This document shows, piece after piece, positions 53,181-62,972 of a DNA stretch of 64,000 nucleotides (positions are counted from its first letter, which is position 1; each line of letters starts with the position of its first letter). Location: positions 207,880 through 271,879 of the forward strand of contig NZ_BEXF01000009.1 in the NCBI RefSeq assembly GCF_002897295.1, in the 5' to 3' direction. Source of the DNA: Brevibacillus reuszeri (GTDB lineage Bacteria; Bacillota; Bacilli; Brevibacillales; Brevibacillaceae). The notes beneath the pieces were generated by a model. The model was not told where the DNA came from. It was given only the letters and a program-made list of their open reading frames with translations, and ran no database searches. The position numbers and the translations under genes were made by a program.

Positions 53181-53477
53181 CGGGGTACGTTGCAACGGAC
53201 CCTATTTCGAAACGTCGACAATGTCTTTATCTGTATCCGCCCAGTCTCCCCCAATAAGAAAAAGGAAACAGAAGAGGACACCCCAATGGGGAACAAAAGA
53301 TTAAGTCTATTTGGCGTAGCTCTGTAGGATACGCTGCATATTGAATTTCAATTGACGTTTGGACTGACCAAAGGAATATGATCACGATTGTGAAAGAATT
53401 AGTACGAAACGTGCTGTTTGTATTTTAATAAATAGCAAATAGTTGAATTGTACGAAAACAAGAGGGAGCTGAAAAAG

Positions 53478-53858
53478 ATGACGTTTTCTGAACTCTACAG
53501 CAAGGCAAATGCTGTTATCAATCCACGAAAGCTATCGGAATATGCGAGCGCTGGGGGCGTTGGTGCAGCGATACTGTCTGAAAGCGGCACAATATATACA
53601 GGGGTTTGCATCGATACTGCATGTTCGCTAGGATTTTGCGCAGAACATACTGCTGCTGCAACGATTATAACGCAAGGAGAAAATCGGGTAGTAAAAATGA
53701 TTGCAGTCGGAAGCAATGGGAACATCATGCCACCATGTGGACGGTGTCGTGAATTTATTAGTCAATTAAATGATGAGAACTTAAGCGCTGAAGTCATGGT
53801 GGATGATGGTGTGATTGTCACGCTGAAAGAACTGTTGCCGCATGATTGGCGTAAATAA
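53478..53858 (+). CDS. Cytidine deaminase-family enzyme, possibly blasticidin-S deaminase-like
   Basis: The 126-residue protein has the zinc site FCAEHTAAAT and PPCGRCREFI. The Cys-Ala-Glu form is that of small tetrameric deaminases. The C-terminal GRCREFISQLN...LKELLPHDW part resembles blasticidin-S deaminase as much as Cdd. It sits in a zone of resistance-type genes, so a resistance role is possible (inference). GAGGGAGCTGAAAAAG supports the ATG at 53478. Confidence 0.88.
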   Translation: MTFSELYSKANAVINPRKLSEYASAGGVGAAILSESGTIYTGVCIDTACSLGFCAEHTAAATIITQGENRVVKMIAVGSNGNIMPPCGRCREFISQLNDENLSAEVMVDDGVIVTLKELLPHDWRK

Positions 53859-53890
53859 GCCAGGAATCTATTGAACACCGCAAAGCTTTA

Positions 53891-53929
53891 AAGAGGCTCT
53901 TGGAGTCGTTGCCAAGAGTCTCTTTTTCA
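53891..53929 (+). terminator. Terminator of the deaminase gene
   Basis: AAGAGGCTCTTGG (53891-53903) pairs with CCAAGAGTCTCTT (53912-53924), followed by TTTTC. Confidence 0.9.
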
Positions 53930-54393
53930 TGCCACATCAATAGTCTAGTAAAAGTGTCAAATTACGACCGGTTCGATAGTGAAATAACAAAGAGACCAGT
54001 CTACCACTTTATTTTTGTGTTGTTTTAGTGCAGAGTTTTGCCGAGGAAACAGACCTCTTCAGAAAATGTTTCAGATCAACGACATTAATTTAATATTTTC
54101 TTTGTACTTTACCGTTTGTGTTTTTTAGATTTGAAAGCAAAAATTTATTAGTAAAAAATCCCTGTACTGTCGAAAGAAAAAGTAGGTAATTAGTATAATA
54201 TGTCGAACTAAGTAATTAATGTAGAGAGAGTCCCGAGTACGAGGAGATCGTTAAATGGATAGGATCTAAGAATTATACAGTGTTTGTAAATGGTGATTTT
54301 CTTTGGAAAGTGAAACAAAAGAAAGGAATCCTAAATAATTATCGCACTCATAGGTAATTTTGAAAGTAGATCTAACTGTAAAGGGGGATGTGT
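53930..54393 (+). other. Left border of the AT-rich defence island
   Basis: A short coding-like tail without start occurs at 54235-54357 (YEEIVKWIGSKNYTVFVNGD, FLWKVKQKKG), likely the end of a lost gene of unknown family. TATAAT at 54194-54199 could serve as the -10 box for the following operon, but no clear -35 box was seen. Confidence 0.4.
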
Positions 54394-56460
54394 ATGTACA
54401 TTTCACAAATAAACATACAGAATTATCGTTTTAAAGGTGCGAATAACATAATAGAATTTAATGAGGGAATTAATATAGTAATCGGCCATAACAATTCCGG
54501 AAAATCAAACTTATTTAAAGCATTGGATCTAGTTTTAAATTTTGGAGCGTCTCAAAAATTATCCATAGATGATTTCAATAAAGAAGTAAGTATAGAGGAA
54601 CTGAAGGCAAAGTCTCCTAAGGTATCAATTAGCATAAATTTTTCAGAATCAGAAAATGAAGCAGAGTTTTCTGAGGACTTAGTAACAGTTTCTACATGGT
54701 TGACTGATCTAAAAAGTCCTTATCAGGCACAATTGACGTATGTATTCTATCTACCTGAAAAAGAAGAAGCAGAGTATAAAAATATTATGTCTGAATTACT
54801 ATCTGATGATATCGAGGACTATTGGTTAACTATAAAACATAATTTTTTAAGGAAATATAAGAGTAATATTTATGGGGGAAATCCTGATTACAAACATACT
54901 GCAGACCCAGAAAATTTAAAAAAGATAGATTTTCAGTTTTTGGATGCGATTAGGGACGTTGAAAGGGATCTGTTTACTGGAAAGAATACATTATTGCGTG
55001 AAGTTATTGATTTCTTTATGGATTACGAAATAAAGAATGATAAAGCAAAGGACAAAGCTACACAGCAAAAAGAAATATCTGAATTAAGGAAGGAATTCTC
55101 TGTAAGTGCATCTGAGTTAATAACGATGTTAAAAAGAAGGATGTCGCAAGGAAAAAAAGAGATGCTCAGTTACGCAAATGATACTGGAGCATCATTTGGT
55201 AATGCAGAGCCAGATTTTGATGGACATATATTGGATTCTGAGTTGTATTCGGCGCTGAGATTAATAGTTAAGTATCAGACAGGAATTACAATACCAGCAA
55301 CTCATAATGGACTTGGATATAATAATTTAATTTTCATGTCACTTCTTTTAGCAAAAATGCAGAAAGATGCTTCAGGTGATTATCTTGGAAGTAATGCTAA
55401 AGTCTTTCCAATCTTGGCTATTGAAGAGCCTGAAGCTCACTTACATCCTGCTATGCAGTATAAATTCCTGAAGTTTCTAAAAGAAAATGTAAAAGACAAG
55501 GCCAGACAAGTTTTTGTTTCAACCCATTCTCCCAATATTACATCAGCAGTTAATTTGGATGAGATAATCTGTTTTCATAGAAATGATGATAATACTTTGA
55601 ACATCGGATATTTAGGCAGAGCTTTTGGTGATGATTTAAAATCAAAGGCGTATGTTCAAAGATTCTTGGATTCCACAAAGTCAGACATGTTATTTGCTAA
55701 AGGTGTAATTCTTGTTGAGGGAATCACAGAGCAATTAAATATGTCTTTATTTGCTCAGTATGAAGGGTTCGATTTAGAAAGTAACCACATATCGGTCATC
55801 AACATAGGTGGACGGTATTTTGAGCACTTTCTAAAGCTTTTTGACTCAACTCATGAGCATACAATACATAAAAAGGTTGTGTGTATAACAGACCTTGATC
55901 CAGTTAGAAAAGAAAATAAGAATGGGGAAAGTTTTGAAAAATGTTACCCCTATGAGCTTGATTTAGATAAGAGTTATTACATTTACAAACCTTGTTCCAA
56001 TGATATCGTTGATAAGTATATCGTTGATCCCAACAAAAAAAGTAAAGGTATAAATATAGCTTGTTTTTCACAAGAAAAAGGACAAGGCAAGACGTTTGAG
56101 TACACAATGGCTTACACCAATCCGGAATGTAAGTTAATTTTGACGGACTCTATATCAAACTCTAAAGAGCTTAGCAGCTTATTCGATTATTATCAGCAAG
56201 GAAAAACGCTTGACGAAATGATTAGTTTGTTGGGTAAAAGAGGGAAGGAAAATAACAGAATCATTCAAAGTATAGAAATGTACCTAGGCTCTGATAGCCG
56301 AGAACATTTAATTGCTTCGAGGTATTTAAATTCGATTAAAAAAGGAGATAATGCCTACGAATTATCTAAAGCATTAGAAGAAAACCTCCGAGTAGGCAAT
56401 ACCGCTGGGTTTACGGTTCCAGATTACATAAAGGAAGCGATAAAATGGATATGCAGTTAA
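54394..56460 (+). CDS. gajA: Gabija-type OLD-family ATPase/TOPRIM nuclease
   Basis: The 688-residue protein has an SMC-like ATPase with Walker A GHNNSGKS (31-38), a long helical insert (about 130-260), Walker B LAIEEPEAHLHP (341-352) and D-loop/H-motif FVSTHSPN. A TOPRIM domain follows, with Glu442 in ILVEGITEQ and Asp500/Asp502 in ITDLDP. This is the GajA layout: a nucleotide-sensing DNA nickase that is active when phage replication depletes nucleotides. It is longer than the classic 578-residue GajA. The start at 54394 has AAGGGGG six bases before. The helicase gene overlaps its end by 16 bases, confirming a two-gene system. Confidence 0.9.
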   Translation: MYISQINIQNYRFKGANNIIEFNEGINIVIGHNNSGKSNLFKALDLVLNFGASQKLSIDDFNKEVSIEELKAKSPKVSISINFSESENEAEFSEDLVTVSTWLTDLKSPYQAQLTYVFYLPEKEEAEYKNIMSELLSDDIEDYWLTIKHNFLRKYKSNIYGGNPDYKHTADPENLKKIDFQFLDAIRDVERDLFTGKNTLLREVIDFFMDYEIKNDKAKDKATQQKEISELRKEFSVSASELITMLKRRMSQGKKEMLSYANDTGASFGNAEPDFDGHILDSELYSALRLIVKYQTGITIPATHNGLGYNNLIFMSLLLAKMQKDASGDYLGSNAKVFPILAIEEPEAHLHPAMQYKFLKFLKENVKDKARQVFVSTHSPNITSAVNLDEIICFHRNDDNTLNIGYLGRAFGDDLKSKAYVQRFLDSTKSDMLFAKGVILVEGITEQLNMSLFAQYEGFDLESNHISVINIGGRYFEHFLKLFDSTHEHTIHKKVVCITDLDPVRKENKNGESFEKCYPYELDLDKSYYIYKPCSNDIVDKYIVDPNKKSKGINIACFSQEKGQGKTFEYTMAYTNPECKLILTDSISNSKELSSLFDYYQQGKTLDEMISLLGKRGKENNRIIQSIEMYLGSDSREHLIASRYLNSIKKGDNAYELSKALEENLRVGNTAGFTVPDYIKEAIKWICS

Positions 56461-58133
56461 TCACCTCTAATTCGAAGATAGACATAGAACACCACTTTAA
56501 AGTATCTGCCGGGCCAGGTGCTGGCAAAACGAAGTTTTTAATAAATCATATAAAAAATGTTCTCCATAATTCAAAGCGTCTAGGACGCAATAGAAAAATT
56601 GCTTGTATCACTTACACTAATATTGGAGTTGAAACTATTTTAAAAAGACTTGGAGATGAAACAGATCATGTAGAAGTTAGCACTATTCATAGTTTTCTTT
56701 TTGCTCATATTGTGAAACCCTACTTGTATTTGATCAGTGATAAATATGACATTAACGTTATGAAAGTAGATTCCCCATATGAGCACATTGTATCGAAAGG
56801 TTATTTTAGTAGGACTGATCTCGGAATGAAAAATGTTAAAGAACAGGAATTGAAAAGAATTTTTTGGTTTATTGATGGTGAACTCTGTAAATTGCATATA
56901 AAAGGAAGGAAAAGTGATCACCACAATCGTTTACTAAAATACAAAGGATTTTTTTGGGAAAAAGGAATAATACATTATGAAGATGTTCTTTCCTTTGCGT
57001 GGGAAATTCTAAATAAATTTCCCGACACTTGTCGGATAATTCGTTCCAAATTCCCTTACTTTTTTATCGATGAATTTCAAGATACAAATCCAGTTCAAAC
57101 TGAAATAATTAAACTAATTGCCAGTAAAGAAGTAATTGCAGGTGTCATTGGTGATAAAGCACAATCCATTTATGAATTTCAGGGAGCAGACGTAAAGCAA
57201 TTTAATGATTTTATGCTACCTGGTATTATTTCTTACAAAATTGAGGATAACCATCGAAGTTCTGAAAAAATAATCGAATTATTAAATGCAATTAGGAAAG
57301 ACCTCGTTCAAAAAAGTCCACAGAAGAAATCCGGTGATCTACCAGTAATTCTTATAGGAAAGCCATTACAGGCACTAAAGCATGCGCAGGAACTAGTGAG
57401 TGGAGGATCAGTTACTACCCTATCTTATTCGAATCTTATGGCTAATTCCGTAAGAAACAATTTGGAGGAAAATGGTGGACAAAAATGGTTGCCCATTGAT
57501 GAAACATATATAGATTCCAACAACGACAGGAGAAAAATATTTATTTCAATAATAAAAGCTATTGAGTACGCTAGGCTTTCTCACTATAAAGAAGCTGTTA
57601 AAGAATTAAGTAGGCATTTGAAAATGACAGACAATTATAATGGTCAAAAAACCTCATTAATTGTTATTAAGACAATGCTGAATGATTACCAGGAATATTG
57701 CAATGATTCTCTATGGATACTGTACGAAAAAGTATTAGCTTTAGGATACTTCCAACTTACAAAAATAAGAGAAAGTAGGAACGGAAAACCTCCATCGGAT
57801 ACAGAGAACTATTACAAAAACACATTATATTCGAATATTTCTCTGCATGTAAAAATAGCGGAGGATAATAGTTTGCATCGTACAATTCATAAAGCAAAGG
57901 GTAGCGAATTTGATAATGTACTAGTAATAGTAAAAGGTAAAGATGGTTACAAATACAATGAGGAACGAGATTTAGGCTTCCTCCTTAACCCCGATATTCA
58001 TGGAAATGAAGACCACAGAGTTTACTATGTAGCTAGTAGTAGAGCGGTGCAGAATTTATTTATTTGTGTTCCTGAGATTTCTGAGGTAGCTATAAAAAAG
58101 CTAGAAGATATTTGCTTAATTAAAAAATTATAA
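56445..58133 (+). CDS. gajB: Gabija-type UvrD/Rep-like helicase
   Basis: The 562-residue superfamily 1 helicase has Walker A GPGAGKT (23-29), motif Ia ITYTNIGVETILKR, motif II DEFQDT (209-214), motif III GDKAQSIYEFQGA, motif V TIHKAKGSEFDNV and motif VI YVASSRAVQ. With the upstream OLD nuclease it forms Gabija, where GajB supports DNA degradation after GajA nicks. The reading frame starts inside gajA (ATG behind AAAGGAAGCGATAAA), so expression is coupled. Confidence 0.92.
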   Translation: MDMQLITSNSKIDIEHHFKVSAGPGAGKTKFLINHIKNVLHNSKRLGRNRKIACITYTNIGVETILKRLGDETDHVEVSTIHSFLFAHIVKPYLYLISDKYDINVMKVDSPYEHIVSKGYFSRTDLGMKNVKEQELKRIFWFIDGELCKLHIKGRKSDHHNRLLKYKGFFWEKGIIHYEDVLSFAWEILNKFPDTCRIIRSKFPYFFIDEFQDTNPVQTEIIKLIASKEVIAGVIGDKAQSIYEFQGADVKQFNDFMLPGIISYKIEDNHRSSEKIIELLNAIRKDLVQKSPQKKSGDLPVILIGKPLQALKHAQELVSGGSVTTLSYSNLMANSVRNNLEENGGQKWLPIDETYIDSNNDRRKIFISIIKAIEYARLSHYKEAVKELSRHLKMTDNYNGQKTSLIVIKTMLNDYQEYCNDSLWILYEKVLALGYFQLTKIRESRNGKPPSDTENYYKNTLYSNISLHVKIAEDNSLHRTIHKAKGSEFDNVLVIVKGKDGYKYNEERDLGFLLNPDIHGNEDHRVYYVASSRAVQNLFICVPEISEVAIKKLEDICLIKKL

Positions 58134-58451
58134 GTCTAACTAGGTTAGGTAACAGTAAGATGAATAATGTATTGCAAGCAACTATTGGCTTTTTCTTATT
58201 AGAAAGTTGATATTATTAATGGCCTTAATATAGCAAAGGGTAGAAAAGAATATTTATAAGTTTGCACCAGTCTACTAAACTAAACAAATGAATTACAACC
58301 CAACAAACCTTGTCTGGTAAAAGCCAGATTGCCAGATTGTGAAACAGTAAAAAAGTCACTAACCGCTTTTCTCATACAACTGTATCGGCCGGCATGGATG
58401 CAGGGACCTATTCGGCAAAATGAATATTACCAAATATATTGAGGAGAAGAT
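58134..58451 (+). other. Spacer between the Gabija pair and the next gene
   Basis: I see no gene. GTCTGGTAAAAGCCAGATTG near 58315 gives a short hairpin. The following gene has its own ribosome binding site, so it may be transcribed separately. Confidence 0.3.
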
Positions 58452-59438
58452 ATGAAGATCATTAGGATATCTGAACAACATGTTAAAGAAGTAACGATGT
58501 TCCTTCTCCAAAACCAACTAATATTCCATCCTAGAATTTCTCCAAAAGGAATTCCTGATTTCACTAATTACTACGGTAGAGATTATATTCTAATCTTAGA
58601 TAGAAACATCCTCACTAAGCTGATTGATTTGTGTCTACAAGGTACTCTTAATGATCGCTATCTCCTAAAAGTAATAGGAAGCATTATGTTTTGGGCTGAA
58701 TTTAATGGAGTGAGAATTACTGCAGGAATTGCACTTAATGAATATGCTTACAATTTAAATGATGATTTGAAGGCTAGTAAAGAGAATAATATATTTCTTG
58801 AGATATTTAATTTTTATTCTCCTCTTCAGTGGCTAGATCTTGCTTTGGGGATTAGAGGAACTATACCACAGATCAAACTTTCTAAAGACTTGGAATCATA
58901 TAAATTTAATGTTGAGAGCGATCATTACAAAATGCACTATGCTGAAATGCTACATTTAACTTTTCTATTAGCAAAGCAAGAACTAAAAAGTACTGAAAAG
59001 CTGATAGAGTTCATTACCTGGAACAATGATAACTTATTGTTTTGTCAATACACCTTAGTTTATGCGTGCCTACTGTTTTCACGAAAAATTAAACAGATTA
59101 GCAGTAAACATTTCGATGAAGTATTAAAGAAATGTAGAAATCAAGCATGGGATTTAACTTACCTATCTTTTTGGAGTACCTTGTATTGGAATGATAACCA
59201 AACAAATGAAGTTTTCTTGTTTTGTACAATGGATAAGGATTTAAAGAAAATTTTTGCAACTACACATGAGGTAAATAAAAACCCGTTTGTTGAGTGTTTT
59301 GGTAAAGACAAAGGACTTAAAATTCACAGTGAATATCAAAAGATTGTCTCCAATCGTGTTAAGCCAGTTATCACTAATGATATATTGAATGAATTAATAC
59401 AAATTGGAGAAGAAAATATAAGTAAGATTTTGAATTAA
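58452..59438 (+). CDS. Uncharacterised protein with PIN-like acidic pattern, behind Gabija
   Basis: I do not recognise this 328-residue protein as a named family. An early strand-Asp-helix (YILILDRNILTKLIDLC, Asp50), a helix with Glu97 (IALNEYAYN), a later helix with Asp234 (WDLTYLSFW) and a strand followed by Asp261/Asp263 (FLFCTMDKDLKKIF) give the order D-E-D-D of PIN/FEN-type metal nucleases. Composition matches the Gabija genes. No membrane segment or signal peptide is visible. It could be an effector or accessory nuclease of the defence island (inference). TTGAGGAGAAGAT precedes the ATG. Confidence 0.6.
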   Translation: MKIIRISEQHVKEVTMFLLQNQLIFHPRISPKGIPDFTNYYGRDYILILDRNILTKLIDLCLQGTLNDRYLLKVIGSIMFWAEFNGVRITAGIALNEYAYNLNDDLKASKENNIFLEIFNFYSPLQWLDLALGIRGTIPQIKLSKDLESYKFNVESDHYKMHYAEMLHLTFLLAKQELKSTEKLIEFITWNNDNLLFCQYTLVYACLLFSRKIKQISSKHFDEVLKKCRNQAWDLTYLSFWSTLYWNDNQTNEVFLFCTMDKDLKKIFATTHEVNKNPFVECFGKDKGLKIHSEYQKIVSNRVKPVITNDILNELIQIGEENISKILN

Positions 59439-59459
59439 AGCATTATCGAAGGCTTTTAC

Positions 59460-60650
59460 AAAGATTTATCAATCTGATAACTCAAGCATTTCCGCTGCTG
59501 TCGTTCATATCGAGAAGCAAAGCGAACGGCAATTAACCGAAGGTTTCCGGCGTTTTTGCGAAGGGGCACGTGGAGAACAAATTATGCTTCCAGAGATCTT
59601 GCAGGGGTATGCGACCGTAAAGGGTTTGACGCAACGGAAAGATCGTCTCTAGGCATTGTCGCATTGGTGTAACATTTACACCATCGAACAAATTCAGGAG
59701 GCAATAGCTCTACTAGGCCAAGACACAACGGTTACGCGCATCACGGCCGTGCTAGGCGTGAAATACCGCATCCGCGATCTTCCTGTGATGTGGGAGGAGA
59801 CACTGTCCCCTCCGGGAACTCGCACAGAAGGTTCCCTCCACCGCTATGATCAACTTGTGGGGGTGATCTGAGTTGCCGACAGACTTGGGCGATTGGCACA
59901 TGTCGTTGAGTATGTATCGAATCAGCAGATTCGCACCGGCATTGTGGAGCAAATCCTTGTTGCGGAACTGGACGGTCGCCGTCGTGCCAAGCTGGGAAAG
60001 CTTGTCCAACAGGCAGGGTTCCCCCGTATTAAGACATTCGAGGGGTACGTGTATGAGCATATCTCTTTCCCGAATGGCAGTAGTCCAGAGCTTCTCCGGG
60101 AATTAAATTGGCTCGAACGAAAAGAGAATTTACTCTTAATGGGTGCCTTAGTCACAGGAAAAACCCATATGGCAACGGTACTTGGCGTGGAGGCTTGTCG
60201 CCGGGGCAAGGCGGTACAGTTCTTCCGAGCTTCCGATTTGTTCTCTGTGCTTCAGGAAAAATTTGCAGCCGAGACACTCAGCCGATTTCGAGAGAAATTG
60301 AAAAAGATAGATTTACTCATCCTTGATGAAGTCGGCTACGTGCCGTTCAGCCAAACCGGATCTGAGTTATTGTTTAACGTGATTGCAGATTGCTATGAGC
60401 AACAGAGTGTAATCGTTACATCCAACCTAGAGTTTGGCCAATGGATGTCGGTGTTTGGAGACACGATGCTCACGTCGGCGCTCGTTGATCGCCTGGTGCA
60501 CCACGCTCATATCCTTTCATTCACGGGTGAGAGTTTCCGCTTCAAGCAGGCTGTGGATAGGATTCCTGTTTAGTTTCAAACCCCTGGCAAGTGCTTAGGC
60601 AATTTTGGCTGCAAAACTGAGCATTTTCTACTTGCAAAACACAGGAATCT
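59460..60650 (+). mobile_element. Decayed IS21-family element
   Basis: Pieces of the transposase region (59490-59652 and 59656-59871, ending LHRYDQLVGVI as IstA tails do) are followed by the istB frame and by the non-coding end (TTTTGGCTGCAAAACTGAGC at 60604) usual downstream of istB. Most of istA is missing. It separates the Gabija-side genes from the SLATT-RT genes. Confidence 0.75.
59893..60573 (+). pseudogene. istB: IS21 helper ATPase IstB, degenerate
   Basis: About 226 residues of the DnaA/DnaC-like ATPase remain, with YEHISFPNG, Walker B LLILDEVGYVPF, VIVTSNLEFGQW and RLVHHAHILSF. The P-loop reads GALVTGKT instead of the usual GPSGTGKT type, and the normal start is missing (only a TTG at 59893 inside the frame). 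It is probably inactive. Confidence 0.85.
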
Positions 60651-60877
60651 GCCGGACACAATCTGTGCTCGTCCTACGTCGTGAGGTTCGTTTACCACAA
60701 ATCAAATCGCACTTCAATCTGCTCTATACGTTATACAGATACACAATACGCCGAGCCTTATCATCAGTGATGTTAATCGGATTAATAGCCTCATGCTTCC
60801 TATAGAACTACTTCTAAGCACATACATATAGGAAATTAGGACCAAACCTAGTACAATTAGTTTTGGGGGAGATAATT
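60651..60877. other. Gap upstream of the SLATT gene
   Basis: No gene is visible. It may hold the promoter, and possibly a small RNA, for the SLATT-reverse transcriptase pair. Confidence 0.3.
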
Positions 60878-61510
60878 TTGGAAAAAATTTATACGGATAT
60901 TGATATTTATTCTGAAATAGATAAAAAAATTAAAACGCTTAATAAGACTAGGAATAATAGGATTCAAATGAGTATTCGTTTAAAATCCTACGGCGAAAAA
61001 TGGAAATCAATATTTTTTGCTTTAAATATAGAGGCAGTAATTTTTGTTGTGTTGTCTCTAGGCGGTAAGGACATAAATCCAAAGTTTGATGGTACTATGT
61101 TCAGTGTACTTTCGGGAGTATTCTCAATTTATGTGATATTAATACAATATTATATTAATGAACTTAATTATAATGAGAGAGCTTTGAGAGTCCACTATCA
61201 TCATTTGGATATTGAGGACTTAATTTTAAGATTAAAAGAGTTATTAATACTGAAAAATAGCCAAGAGAATACACCTGATGAAAAAAAGATGCTAAACCAC
61301 TTTAATACTATAATGCACGAATATCAAACTGTTCTCAAAAATAATGAAAACCATGACCCAGTAGATAATGCGAAAAGTGTCTATGGCATAGACAAAGACA
61401 AACTAATAAAAGTCCGTGACTTTACCGTTGACAACATTATATTAAATATAAATATTCATCTAATATGGGTAGTGCCTCTTCTTTCAATAATTCTCCTAAT
61501 GTTGGAGTGA
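60878..61510 (+). CDS. SLATT-domain membrane protein paired with a reverse transcriptase
   Basis: The protein has about 210 residues: a charged N-terminal helix, two closely spaced transmembrane helices (about residues 46-66 and 80-99: [32 protein letters not shown]), a cytoplasmic helical region with [17 protein letters not shown], and a hydrophobic C-terminus ([17 protein letters not shown]). This fits the SLATT class, predicted pore-forming effectors in phage defence; one SLATT subclass pairs with reverse transcriptases. The start is a TTG at 60878, six bases after GGGGGAG. The RT gene begins 8 bases after the stop, so the two form one unit. Confidence 0.78.
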   Translation: MEKIYTDIDIYSEIDKKIKTLNKTRNNRIQMSIRLKSYGEKWKSIFFALNIEAVIFVVLSLGGKDINPKFDGTMFSVLSGVFSIYVILIQYYINELNYNERALRVHYHHLDIEDLILRLKELLILKNSQENTPDEKKMLNHFNTIMHEYQTVLKNNENHDPVDNAKSVYGIDKDKLIKVRDFTVDNIILNINIHLIWVVPLLSIILLMLE

Positions 61511-61517
61511 TCTTTTA

Positions 61518-62972
61518 ATGAAAAACAAAGAAAAATTAATTGAGCTTGCGTATGATTATGTTATTAAAATGTCTACAACTAAAAAGTATAACCCGCAGAC
61601 AATTTCGAATGCATCCTGTTTAAGAAGATATGATAAGGAAAAAATTCTAAAAATATTAAGCGAACCAGTAGAAGAATTCTGTAGACTTTATGATCCATGT
61701 AAAGTAAGAGATTTTGTATACAAAAGTGACTACTTCACACCAAGAAAAATGTACCTTATTAATCCGTTGTATTACACATATTACACATATTTGGTTTTTC
61801 AGTTATCACGTTTGTTTTTAAAAAATAACTTTAATCTTGATTTTTCCAGAGAGAGGATGAGTCTTTTTTATTCTGGTTTTCTTGATTTAGATCCGTCAAA
61901 GGAAGATATAGATAAATATGCGATGTACAACGAGAGTTATAAATCATTTCAAAAGGAAAGAGAAAGCTACTTTGGTAATTCTGTACTAAAAATTGACATT
62001 CAAGATTTTTTTAATTCAATAAGAATTAATGATTTGATACTTAAATTAAGAAAACTATTAGGAAACAAAAAAATAATTGATGATTTGGAGTACTTTTTTA
62101 ACTTTTGTGGTTTTGATAGTCTCCCGCAGCTTCACTATTCAATAGCATCATCAATTTTATCTCAGTTCTATTTAGTAGAATTTGATTTGAAGATTCAAGA
62201 GATATTGGAAAGAGAGAATTTTTGGCTACTTCGTTTTGTTGATGATATGTATATAGTTGATTTAGATCAGGGAGAAGATAAGAGTAAATTTAATAATGTT
62301 CTGAATGTAATTAGTTACTATCTTTGGGAAGATTCACTTGTTTTGAATACTTCAAAGACTAAAATATTGACTCCCGAACAGTATCAAAATGGATATGAGT
62401 TGTTCTTATCAGATTATGGTTATGATGAGAGCACTTCATCATTTACAAGTGAAAAATTAGTCGAAGAAAGAGCGATGGAAGTTATTGAGGAAGGTAACCT
62501 ACTATTTCTAGTTCAAGAATTATGTAAATTAGAAAAAGAAAATGGGATAGATCTAGTAGAGTACAAGAGATTAATAAAGGAATACATATCAATAAAAGGA
62601 GAAGATGAAAACAAGGTATTAAACAATATTATTTTCTCTAGAAAATGGAAGGACATGGACAAAAAGAATTTAAAGAAATTAATTAGAAACTGGAAGTATA
62701 TACTGTTTAATCCCTCACAATTTACAATTTTATATATTATGGTTTATAGATTTTTGGAAAAAGAAAAGGTTGTAATAGATAATGGAAAGAAAATAAAGAC
62801 TATCTTAAATTATTTATTTCGTAATGACATTTTTACTTTTAGAGATACGTTGGTTGCGGTTTCATATTTATTTCAGAGTGGCCTTAAAAATAAAAAACTA
62901 CTTTATAAAATTGAGAAGGTAAATCCAGGATATGTTGAATTTCTTGAAACATTTGTTTTGGATAATTATTAA
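61518..62972 (+). CDS. UG/Abi-type reverse transcriptase (defence-associated)
   Basis: The 484-residue protein has RT motif A VLKIDIQDFFNSI (Asp160), motif B-like LPQLHYSIASSILSQFY and the catalytic FVDDMYIV (Asp242, Asp243), then DSLVLNTSKTKIL. The remaining 190 residues are helical and may be the alpha-repeat domain that many Abi-type RTs carry. It has no intron-type maturase or retron features such as the VTG box. It probably makes DNA or RNA signals or a protein-primed product on phage infection and triggers the SLATT partner (inference). It starts behind TTGGAGTGATC. Confidence 0.88.
   Translation: MKNKEKLIELAYDYVIKMSTTKKYNPQTISNASCLRRYDKEKILKILSEPVEEFCRLYDPCKVRDFVYKSDYFTPRKMYLINPLYYTYYTYLVFQLSRLFLKNNFNLDFSRERMSLFYSGFLDLDPSKEDIDKYAMYNESYKSFQKERESYFGNSVLKIDIQDFFNSIRINDLILKLRKLLGNKKIIDDLEYFFNFCGFDSLPQLHYSIASSILSQFYLVEFDLKIQEILERENFWLLRFVDDMYIVDLDQGEDKSKFNNVLNVISYYLWEDSLVLNTSKTKILTPEQYQNGYELFLSDYGYDESTSSFTSEKLVEERAMEVIEEGNLLFLVQELCKLEKENGIDLVEYKRLIKEYISIKGEDENKVLNNIIFSRKWKDMDKKNLKKLIRNWKYILFNPSQFTILYIMVYRFLEKEKVVIDNGKKIKTILNYLFRNDIFTFRDTLVAVSYLFQSGLKNKKLLYKIEKVNPGYVEFLETFVLDNY

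Noticed and set aside
59656..59871. 71-codon frame as an independent gene
   Set aside because: Its position before istB and the LHRYDQLVG ending fit the tail of a decayed istA rather than a separate protein.
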